From the NCBI GenBank assembly GCA_937934355.1, contig CALGZY010000044.1, positions 1 to 8,836 on the forward strand: 8,836 nt of DNA, written 5' to 3'. How positions within the stretch are numbered: the stretch's first letter is position 1; each line of letters begins with the position of its first letter. The notes under the pieces are model-generated. The model saw only the letters and a program-made list of their open reading frames with translations, was not told the DNA's origin and did no database searches. Both the position numbers and the translations under genes were made by a program. Positions 1 through 7,100 of this stretch are shown here, one piece after another. The stretch is from an uncultured Collinsella sp. (GTDB lineage Bacteria > Actinomycetota > Coriobacteriia > Coriobacteriales > Coriobacteriaceae).

Positions 1-10
1 CGACACGCAT

Positions 11-49
11 AAAAAGCCTCCCATTTCTCGTGTCCAAGAAATGGGAGGC
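11..49 (-). terminator. Rho-independent terminator, minus strand
   Basis: A perfect 13-bp stem (16-28 with 37-49) has an 8-nt loop. Read on the minus strand it is followed at once by TTTTT (15-11), so it ends leftward transcription. The plus-strand side lacks a T-run. No convincing leftward gene lies between it and the tRNA, so it may catch transcripts from further right. Confidence 0.8.
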
Positions 50-94
50 AGTTCATCCAGCACGCCCAGGGCTTTTTTCTGATTGGATTATAAC

Positions 95-168
95 ACCTGG
101 CTAGCACAACGGTAATGCAACGGTCTCCAAAACCGCTTACCGGGGTTCGATTCCCCGGCCAGGTGCCA
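95..168 (+). tRNA. tRNA-Trp (anticodon CCA), CCA end encoded
   Basis: The 74-nt sequence folds as a cloverleaf. The acceptor stem is ACCTGGC (95-101) with GCCAGGT (158-164), discriminator G165 and an encoded CCA (166-168). The anticodon stem-loop is ACGGT-CTCCAAA-ACCGC, placing CCA at the anticodon position, which reads UGG (Trp). The T-arm is CGGGG-TTCGATT-CCCCG. The D-arm has a short 7-nt loop with GG. There are two non-Watson-Crick positions: the outer A-C pair of the anticodon stem and a C-A in the D stem. A terminator lies just downstream, so this looks like a single-gene unit. A TATAAC at 89-94 abuts the 5' end and is too close to serve as its -10 box. Confidence 0.92.
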
Positions 169-195
169 TCGGGGCGTGGTATGATGCGGTTGCTT

Positions 196-231
196 GATGG
201 TTCCGCCCTGGGGTTTGGAACCATCTTTTTT
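196..231 (+). terminator. Rho-independent terminator of the tRNA gene
   Basis: A 9-bp perfect stem, GATGGTTCC (196-204) with GGAACCATC (217-225), has a 12-nt loop and is followed by TTTTTT (226-231). It sits 27 nt after the tRNA CCA end and should terminate it. Confidence 0.88.
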
Positions 232-355
232 ATGCGATGACTTCGGTTGACCCATCTTTAAGAATCAGGATTGTTTGGGCAAACCCGAACGGCCCTTTTG
301 CCGAAAGATAGGTCATTGAGCTCGAGATTTGGCTTCTGACGTCCTCGTCTGTCAT
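230..355 (-). CDS. Possible small protein, 41 aa, unrecognised
   Basis: An ATG at 355 opens 41 codons (begins MTDEDVRSQISSS, ends LILKDGSTEVIA) and stops with TAA at 230-232, overlapping the tRNA terminator stem-loop region. The composition looks protein-like, but there is no good Shine-Dalgarno upstream of the ATG. The frame stays open upstream for 11 codons, into the orphan CRISPR repeat, before a TGA. It may be a genuine small gene, the 3' remnant of a gene cut when the array end was rearranged, or chance. No family is recognised and no function is proposed. Confidence 0.3.
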   Translation of the reverse strand: MTDEDVRSQISSSMTYLSAKGPFGFAQTILILKDGSTEVIA

Positions 356-375
356 CTTGCTGAACCGATTGTCTA

Positions 376-411
376 GTTTGATTACCAATCAGATCGACAC
401 TGCGCCAAAAC
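376..411 (-). repeat. Orphan CRISPR repeat, one mismatch
   Basis: This 36-bp copy matches the array repeat at 35 of 36 positions and has the same orientation. The single difference is A for G (plus strand ACCAATC instead of ACCAGTC). It lies 425 bp beyond the leader-distal end of the main array, with no further repeats around it. A mutated last repeat is common at the old end of arrays, so this is probably the original terminal repeat, now separated by an insertion or replacement. It cannot be a tracrRNA gene: the 3' side has no nexus or terminator like those at 8377-8461. Confidence 0.93.
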
Positions 412-508
412 CTTCGTTGCCCATGTAGGCTCCCTCCCTGGGACGCGAGGGGCCTCCCCCCCTCTTCGGGGAAGATGGTCGCGCCGAGCTAACGGGGACA
501 CAGGCATG

Positions 509-533
509 AAAAAGCCCCGCTCAGGGCGGGGCT
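509..533 (-). terminator. Rho-independent terminator, minus strand
   Basis: An 8-bp GC-rich stem (513-520 with 526-533) with a 5-nt loop is followed on the minus strand by TTTTT. It lies 30 nt past the stop of the 73-aa ORF and downstream of the CRISPR array. It should therefore end both any ORF transcript and any array transcript that reads through, leaving the orphan repeat outside the array transcript. Confidence 0.85.
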
Positions 534-563
534 GTAGAGTCTTGGGCGTGTGTCGTGCCGAGC

Positions 564-785
564 TTACGAATCTGTTCCGGCAGGTGGGAGAAGCGAGAGG
601 TCGAACCCGGCGACGAAATCGCTCGGAAGGCGCGAGATGAACCTCTTGCGACCCTCCTCGTCGAGATATTTGAGGTGGTCGTAGATTCCCGCACCGGGAC
701 GGTCGTCGATGACGAGGCCTCCCTCGAACCGCCTGTCTGTATCGTAAAAGTCCCAGAGCGTCAGAGTCTTCTTATCCTCAGCCAT
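564..785 (-). CDS. Small unrecognised protein, 73 aa, in the array interruption
   Basis: The ATG at 785 is preceded directly by GAGGTGGAGAG, a good purine-rich ribosome site, which is why it is preferred to the in-frame GTG at 827 (87 aa). The product begins MAEDKKTLTLWDFYDTDRRF and ends LSLLPPAGTDS. It is acidic and rich in aromatic residues in the first third, with no signal peptide, membrane segment or recognised motif. It ends shortly before a strong terminator. A second reading frame upstream gives a 22-aa ORF (829-761, begins MWALDELYRRNEVERW) that overlaps this start and also looks protein-like. The two may be translationally coupled, or be one older protein split by a frameshift. It sits between the array and the orphan repeat, where it could be inserted cargo. 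No function is assigned. Confidence 0.5.
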   Translation of the reverse strand: MAEDKKTLTLWDFYDTDRRFEGGLVIDDRPGAGIYDHLKYLDEEGRKRFISRLPSDFVAGFDLSLLPPAGTDS

Positions 786-836
786 CTCTCCACCTCGTTT
801 CGTCTGTAGAGCTCGTCGAGGGCCCACATCTCGAAT

Positions 837-2186
837 GTTTGATTACCAGTCAGATCGACACTGCGCCAAAACTTGCACCCGTCTAAGCCCTTAACTGACT
901 TGGTTTGATTACCAGTCAGATCGACACTGCGCCAAAACCACTGGCACGGGGTATACGGGGTCCGTAAGTTTGATTACCAGTCAGATCGACACTGCGCCAA
1001 AACCATTTGGTAGCACGCCGGGGCTGCATTGCAGTTTGATTACCAGTCAGATCGACACTGCGCCAAAACGCCGTATAAGATCAGTGATCCTGGTGTTCAG
1101 TTTGATTACCAGTCAGATCGACACTGCGCCAAAACGGTGGACCCCGACAACCTTTGCGACATCCGTTTGATTACCAGTCAGATCGACACTGCGCCAAAAC
1201 ACCGTGCTTGCCAGATCTGCGACGTCTTCGGTTTGATTACCAGTCAGATCGACACTGCGCCAAAACGGCAACTAACCCCATGTGGCAGTTGCGCGGGGTT
1301 TGATTACCAGTCAGATCGACACTGCGCCAAAACAACCCGTCGTCCGGTACCGTGAAGCCCCAGGTTTGATTACCAGTCAGATCGACACTGCGCCAAAACC
1401 ATGCGGTGTGTCGAGCAGATGCGCGGTGGTTTGATTACCAGTCAGATCGACACTGCGCCAAAACCGGCGTGCTGGGCGGTAACATCCTGGGTAGGTTTGA
1501 TTACCAGTCAGATCGACACTGCGCCAAAACTCCGACGTCAATGAGGACGGCTCGGCTGCGTTTGATTACCAGTCAGATCGACACTGCGCCAAAACCGCGC
1601 GACTGCTTGCGACGCTTGGCAATGTGTTTGATTACCAGTCAGATCGACACTGCGCCAAAACACGCGCGCGTATGGATGAGCGCTAGCACTTGTTTGATTA
1701 CCAGTCAGATCGACACTGCGCCAAAACAAGGAAGCCGCGAGGAGCGGGCGTTCGAGCGTTTGATTACCAGTCAGATCGACACTGCGCCAAAACAGCAAGG
1801 ACGATGGCAGCGAGCTTGGAAGGTTTGATTACCAGTCAGATCGACACTGCGCCAAAACCTGAATGTGCGGATGCCACTCGCCCGTCTGTTTGATTACCAG
1901 TCAGATCGACACTGCGCCAAAACGAGACCGGTGCCATCAAGACGCTCAAGCCCGTTTGATTACCAGTCAGATCGACACTGCGCCAAAACTGTATGGCCAT
2001 GAGCCGGCATGTGATATTGTTTGATTACCAGTCAGATCGACACTGCGCCAAAACAGCACATGCTATCTGAGGCTGTAAACGAAAGTTTGATTACCAGTCA
2101 GATCGACACTGCGCCAAAACCCTTGGGTATGTGTGGGTTGCAGGTGACCCGTTTGATTACCAGTCAGATCGACACTGCGCCAAAAC
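837..2186 (-). CRISPR. Type II-A CRISPR array: 21 repeats, 20 spacers
   Basis: The 36-bp repeat reads GTTTGATTACCAG...CACTGCGCCAAAAC on the plus strand. In crRNA sense (minus strand) it starts GTTTTGGCGCAG and ends GGTAATCAAAC, the GTTTT...AAAC form typical of type II-A. Repeats start at 837, 903, 968, 1034, 1100, 1165, 1231, 1298, 1364, 1429, 1495, 1560, 1626, 1692, 1758, 1823, 1888, 1954, 2019, 2085 and 2151; I see no differences among them. Spacers are 29-31 nt (mostly 30) with no duplicates. Transcription is leftward, as for the cas genes. The leader-side (newest) repeat is at 2151-2186 and the oldest at 837-872. Short ORFs repeating ITSQIDTAPK or DYQSDRHCAK across the region are artefacts of the near-66-nt period. 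Confidence 0.98.
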
Positions 2187-2241
2187 CATTGGCCCAAAAT
2201 CCCCACTGCAAAGGACGTTCAAATCTGACCGGTGAAGCTTC
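2187..2241 (-). promoter_or_regulatory. CRISPR leader between csn2 and first repeat
   Basis: Only 55 bp separate the csn2 stop from the leader-proximal repeat. In type II-A systems this junction holds the sequence that Cas1-Cas2 recognises for integration. On the minus strand it ends GATTTTGGGCCAATG directly before the repeat. A TTGAAC at -35-like position lacks a good -10 partner. A better -35-like TTGACC lies inside the csn2 3' end (2267-2262), again with a poor -10 (TAGGAA). The array may rely on operon read-through or on a promoter inside csn2. Confidence 0.6.
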
Positions 2242-2922
2242 CTAGCTCTCAATAAAGTGCAGGTCAATGCATCTTTTACTTTCATGTTCATACGAATTAC
2301 TGTCAAGCTTGTTCTCCAGAAGCAAAACTCTCGATTTCTGGAAAAACACCTGGTCAAGAAACATTCTAAAGTCATTTTCTGACAAAAAAGTCTTGAGGTT
2401 CACGAACACGAGAACCCTCTTGTCGCCAGAGTCAAGAGCTAGGGAAAGGAAATTCAACTGGTTATCAAGGAACGACTTGCTCTCCTGATAGCTTACTCCG
2501 AATCCCATGAACTTGAGGTATCGCCTGAAATCCCACTCCTGTCCAAAGCTGAAGTCCGCATTTAATCCCATCCCAAGGGCAGCAAGCTGGGAGGCCATAG
2601 CACTTTGGAGCCCCTCGACAGCCCTACGCAGATCCTCGTCTTCCAGATACTCTCGCTCAATCCGTTTGAGCACCGAGCCCATAAAACCACGCTCGTCCCA
2701 TGGCAATTGAAGCGGATTGTCAATCACGAGAAGAGCATCCCTGGGCTTAAGCTCCTCATCCCCCTCCCAGACGGAATAGGGCTCATCGGCATACCTCCCC
2801 TCCCCTGACACGAGCGAGCGTACGAGTCGCACGAACAGGGCCTGGTTCTCGACTTCCAACGTTGTGCAATTCCCAGGCTCAAACTCAAGCGGCCTATCAA
2901 GCCCAGCGAAGACGAGCCTCAT
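2242..2922 (-). CDS. csn2: Csn2, type II-A spacer-acquisition protein
   Basis: Csn2 (226 aa) is the type II-A signature protein. The family forms a ring-shaped tetramer that binds double-stranded DNA ends and works with Cas1-Cas2 (and Cas9) in choosing and inserting spacers. The length fits the short Csn2 group (about 220 aa). Visible landmarks are the N-terminal strand MRLVFAGLDRPLEF, the ENQALF segment (residues 25-30), LLVIDNPLQLPWD in the middle, and a C-terminal CIDLHFIES. The ATG at 2922 overlaps the cas2 stop by 4 bp (ATGA), and GGAGGAG lies 11 nt upstream inside cas2, indicating coupled translation. Position between cas2 and the array is the standard one. The C-terminal third is AT-rich (2281-2340 has 23 G/C of 60), unlike cas1 and most of cas9. 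Confidence 0.93.
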   Translation of the reverse strand: MRLVFAGLDRPLEFEPGNCTTLEVENQALFVRLVRSLVSGEGRYADEPYSVWEGDEELKPRDALLVIDNPLQLPWDERGFMGSVLKRIEREYLEDEDLRRAVEGLQSAMASQLAALGMGLNADFSFGQEWDFRRYLKFMGFGVSYQESKSFLDNQLNFLSLALDSGDKRVLVFVNLKTFLSENDFRMFLDQVFFQKSRVLLLENKLDSNSYEHESKRCIDLHFIES

Positions 2923-3254
2923 AGGACCAGCAGCTCCTCCATCGTGTCAACTTCATCGTACGCCGCACGATTACCCGTGATGTACCCCATCGTCGTGAAC
3001 TGGGCCTCCGTGACCTTGAGCACTTGGACAAGGCCCGCCGGCGGCCTGTTCTTCCGAAGCCGTGCAACGGCATGGCCCGCTGCCCCATCGTTGACCACAA
3101 GCTTTGCGTAGACAGACTCTTGAAGCGGAAGATAGCCGTCCTTGAGCAGGAACTTCCTGAACAGCCGATAATTCTTGCGGTCTTTAGCCGTCTCGACAGG
3201 CAGATCAAAGAAGCAGATGAGCCTCATGTACCGGGACCTCCCCTCGCCGCTCAT
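2919..3254 (-). CDS. cas2: Cas2, structural partner of Cas1 in adaptation
   Basis: Cas2 (111 aa) bridges two Cas1 dimers in the integrase complex that inserts new spacers. The ferredoxin-like N-terminal strand RLICFFDLPVE carries the conserved Asp (D17). It is followed by YRLFRKFLLKDGYLPLQESVY and a C-terminal VLKVTEAQFTTMGYITG strand, all close in pattern to type II-A Cas2 proteins. The start is chosen at 3254 because it overlaps the cas1 stop (ATGA) and because type II-A Cas2 proteins usually have a few residues before the RYMR-like motif. The internal ATG at 3227 (102 aa, MRLICFF...) has a stronger ribosome site, GGGGAGG 9 nt upstream, and could be the main start. With Cas1 broken, Cas2 has no obvious working partner here. 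Confidence 0.93.
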   Translation of the reverse strand: MSGEGRSRYMRLICFFDLPVETAKDRKNYRLFRKFLLKDGYLPLQESVYAKLVVNDGAAGHAVARLRKNRPPAGLVQVLKVTEAQFTTMGYITGNRAAYDEVDTMEELLVL

Positions 3255-4132
3255 ACGACGTCAAACGGCTCGATAGCATCAACGGACAGGCGCTTGGACA
3301 GCGCGTCTAGGCAGTCCTTGACATACAGGGAGATCACAGACGCAACTCTGTATGCCCCTCCCCTATACGGGATGGCTTGGTTGAGCATGTCCACGAGCAG
3401 GAGCTTGTCCTCCTTGGTAAAGTCGCCCTCGACATTGTCGAAAACAATGCGGTCGACGATGGGTCGAAACGGCTCCATCAGGTCGCAGCTCAAGTTGAAC
3501 TGGTTGAACTCGTTATGGTGGCAGATGCCCTCCTGCGTGAGATAGCCCCTCGAGACGACCTCGCGATTGACGGACGAGAGCAGCAACGCATACCCATAGT
3601 TGAGCGCGGCGTTGATTGGCGTGTCGTCGTCTCACGAGAAGTCGGGACCAAAGAGTGAGCGGAAGTAAACGTGAGCAGCATGGGCCTCGCGATTCGTGCT
3701 GTCGGCCGAGCGCACCTCAGCAGTCATCTTCTCAAGCCGCTCTGCCGCCTCCTCGCGAGCCCTCGTCCCAAGCACTCTCGACTGGTGGAGGATCTTGTCT
3801 TTGATGACCCTCTGCCAGACCTGTTTCTTTACCACTGGCCCCCACTCAAGCTGCTCCTTGATGCGAGCGCTCGTGTTGTGAGCACCATAGAGTGGCAGAT
3901 ACTGGCCCACGGGATCGTGCCGCTCGTCGGAGACAACCAGGGAAACCTTGGCCTTCGCGAGCTCGGACAGCAGGTAGGCACTGATATAGACCTGGTTGGT
4001 ATGGAGCACGAGCGTCTGGAACTCGGAGAGGTGCACCTTGGCCGTGTCGTCCTCCTTGCGAACGACCATGTAGCCGCCCTTGTAGGAGAGCTTGCACGGG
4101 CTCTCGATGACGATGCTCCTAAAGCCCGACAC
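3251..4132 (-). pseudogene. cas1: Cas1 integrase, interrupted by in-frame TGA at codon 167
   Basis: Cas1 is the metal-dependent integrase that inserts spacers at the leader end. The GTG start at 4132 has AGGAGG just upstream and overlaps the cas9 end by 14 bp. Residues 1-166 run in frame (ending SLFGPDFS) to a TGA at 3634-3632. The same frame then continues without any shift, from DDDTPINAALNYGYALLLSS to the normal stop at 3253-3251, giving 293 codons in all against 289 residues in S. pyogenes Cas1. Catalytic E149 (NREAH) is before the stop; H205 (ICHHNEFNQF) and E220 (DLMEPFRP) are after it. From memory, S. pyogenes Cas1 has these residues at the same numbers and an Arg at the TGA position, which fits one CGA-to-TGA change. 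The 166-aa product would lack half the active site. Readthrough, restart at TTG 3586 or a sequencing error are alternatives. Confidence 0.92.
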
Positions 4133-7100
4133 GGATCCTCCTCTCGAACATGCCCGTCACGGACTGATCGATGATGTAGAAGTCGGTCTTGGGGTCGTTG
4201 AGGAGCTTGGAATAGTTGGGCTGCAAGTAACCAGCAAACTTCGATCCTCCAACAGCCGTCAGATCAGCCATTCCAACCGTACCGTTAACAAGAAGCAAGA
4301 CGCGCAGAATTGTTTCGAGTGCCTCAAATTCCTCAAGCTCGGCTATCTTAGGAATTAAATCATTCAATGAAATCTGGCTATAGAGGCGAGACTCTCGGAT
4401 CTCCGATTCAGCACTCAAATGGAGCAGAATGCTATCAATATCTGCGTATTCTTTAATTCCGCTATACGAGAGGCCCTTCCTCTGAAGCACTCGTCGTTCC
4501 AAAGCAGCTTCTTCAAGAATTGAAAATGCGATTTCGCGATTGTTGGCCATCGCCTTCTTTCCTGTAATGAAGAACCTCTCTCCATTCAGCTCAATCAGCT
4601 GTTTCTTGAGAATCCTAGGTCTCACAACGCGCACGAACTCGAGGCCGGCATCATCCGCCAGCCCGCTCGCATACTCGGCAAGCGCCTCGGGACGAGAGCC
4701 AACCCGCTCCGCAAGCCACACGGGGACTTCGGCAAACTGAAAGCACGGCTTACCCTTCTTCTTCGCCTCGTAGATGAAGAAGTACGCAAACTGCTGGCTT
4801 GAGAAGCCGCCAAACTGCTTGGGGTCGAGCCCCTGCTTAACCGGAAGCGCAAGCTTGGGGCCCATCTTCGGGTTACGAGGAGAGTAAATCGTCGCGTTCC
4901 AGAACGCGCCCGTGTCCTCCTGGGGCATGCGCGAGATGTAGCACTGGCGATAGTTGAGGGCACGACGCATGCCCTCGAGCTCGGCCTCGGCGTCCCACGT
5001 GTCATGAAACACCTCGCCTGTCTCCTTGTCGAAGCCAGACGTCCCAAAGCTGTTGACCACAAATCCCGCCGATCCCGGCATGTGATGCGTATGGTTGAAC
5101 TGCTTGGCCTGAGAGCTCACGTAATTCTTGATCACGTGCGTATAGCCAATGGGGTTGTCGTAGATTCCCGGGTGCCTCATCTGGATGAACAGGCCAATCC
5201 TACAGGCCAGATAGGCATCATGCGCGTGATGGAAGTCGTTTGCCTCGCGGCATTTCACAAAGCCAGCGGCCTCACGCAGGTTGTGGGACATGCTCGCCTT
5301 CACGGGAACAATCTTCGTCCCCTCGCCGGCATAGCGGGCCTCGAGAAGCGACTGCGCGAGCTTGACCATCTGGGAGGTCTCCACGAGCTGGCGCGCAACG
5401 AAGCCCTTCATGGCTCCCTCGGTTATGTGCGAGCGCGTGAGGTTCTTAAACTTCTTGTCACCGATGAGATGCGCATCATGCAGGTCGCGCCACTCGGAGC
5501 TCATCTTGCGACGAATGCTCTCATCAAGCAGGAGCTCGTCGGTCTTGCGCTGGTTCTCCTCGCGGTAGACAAGTGCCTTGTTCTCGAGGCTGTCGTCCTT
5601 GATGTAGGCACGCGGAATAATGTGGTCAACCTCGTAGAGGCCGGCGTTGGAGAGCTGGTTAATATCAATGGGGCGTCCCGAGTACAGGCACCTGCCGCGT
5701 TGCATGAAGTAGAGCGTGAGGCGCTCATCAAGATCGTTAGGCGAAGTTGCCTTGAGCTCCTCCCAAACCTTCGGATCCTCCTTCTTGAACGCCTCGAGGG
5801 CTTCCTTCAGCTGGTCATAGCGACGCTTCGTGCGCTTGTTCTTGTTCTTCTCGTCCTCGTCGCGCGTGACCTCGATGAAGACGTTCGCCGGGGCATGGCC
5901 AGCAATGCCCGCAATCTCGTCCACGATGCGGATGGCCTGGTTGAGGCTTCTGCGAATGGCGGGCGAGCCGGGAAGGTCGTTGACGCCCAGCTCGCTGCCC
6001 TCTTTGGCGTAGTAGGCCCTGTTCGCAGCATCAACAGCCTTCTGGAAGCCCAGGTCCTCGTCACGAAGGGCCTCCATCATCACCATCGTCTCTCCGTTAC
6101 GACGCGTCGAGTTGGGGTTGCCCTCGCGCAGGACGTCCATGATGGAGACGCGGCGCCCGTTCTGCGCCTCGACCTTGATGCCACAGAGGAACTTCTTGGA
6201 GAGCCTGCCCCAGCCGGTGAGACGCTTCTTGCAGATGGCCTTGATCTGCGCGACGTCGAGAAGGCCACTGCCGGTAGCACCAAACTCGTCCTCGAGCTTC
6301 TCCTTGAGAATCGCGCGATCCTCAAAGAGCGTGTTCCACAGGATGATGGTCTCGATATCCTTGTAGAGCTTGGAACCAGGCTCGACCTCCGCACCCGGGA
6401 AGATGTCCTTGGTGAAGAGGATGTACGAGGCAAGCTTGGACTCGAGTGCGCTCTCGCCCTGGCCACCTCTGACATGGGGGTGCGTTGCCTCGCCCTGCTG
6501 GACGAGCCAATCCCCAATGTTCTTATAGGTCACGCGGCGCTTCCTGTGGAACAGGTCGGTGATGATGCCTTCACGTTGAGCGGCGTCAAGCCGATGCCAG
6601 TCGTCTCCGTCTTCGCTCCAACGCACACCGTTGAGCTCGTTGAGCACGCAGAACTCCTCGTAGAGCAGTGAGCACTTGGGCAGGGTCTTCTCCCCTGCCA
6701 GATAGGTGCAGTCGCCCGTCATGCGCATGATGAACTTCTCGGCGCTCTTGTTCTTGTCGATGACCTGGTCCCAGTTCCACGGCGTGACGACGGCGTCTTC
6801 CATGCCAGGCTTGCGCTCGGACCACTGGAAGCGGTTCTTGCCGTGAGCGTCCTTGGGAGCGTTCTTGGCCGTGAGCGGCCCCACGTAGTACGGAATGCGG
6901 AAGGAGACGAGGCTCTCGATCTTTGCGGCGTCGCGCTTGAGGAACGGGTAGAAACGCCCCTGGTTCTCGAGAATGGCCTTGAGCTCCTCGAGATGGAGCT
7001 GGTAGTAGATGGCGCCGTTGTCGCTCGTCTTGAGCCTACGGAGGAAGCGCTGCTGGCCAAAGCGCTCCATCATGTCGACGTAGCGCTCGTCACCCTCGGC

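Noticed and set aside
95..168. tRNA as an integration site for a genomic island carrying the CRISPR locus
   Set aside because: No second copy of the tRNA 3' end, integrase or other mobile gene is visible in the window.
376..508. A second tracrRNA gene at the orphan repeat
   Set aside because: The plus-strand sequence after the repeat lacks the CAAAAT-nexus layout and a T-run terminator in that direction.
555..809. 84-codon plus-strand ORF opposite the 73-aa ORF
   Set aside because: The minus-strand frame has the ribosome site, a matching terminator and a more protein-like composition.
970..2245. Several short ORFs on both strands across the array with repeated ITSQIDTAPK, DYQSDRHCAK or FWRSVDLTGNQT
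   Set aside because: They are translations of the CRISPR repeat; the near-66-bp period keeps one frame open.
3632..3634. Selenocysteine or reassigned TGA in cas1
   Set aside because: TGA is the normal stop of cas1 and cas2, the position is Arg in the S. pyogenes protein, and no selenocysteine hairpin is evident just after it.
5004..6671. 555-codon plus-strand ORF opposite cas9
   Set aside because: It is a shadow of high-GC cas9 codons, with no ribosome site or recognisable domain; the minus-strand frame holds the Cas9 motifs.
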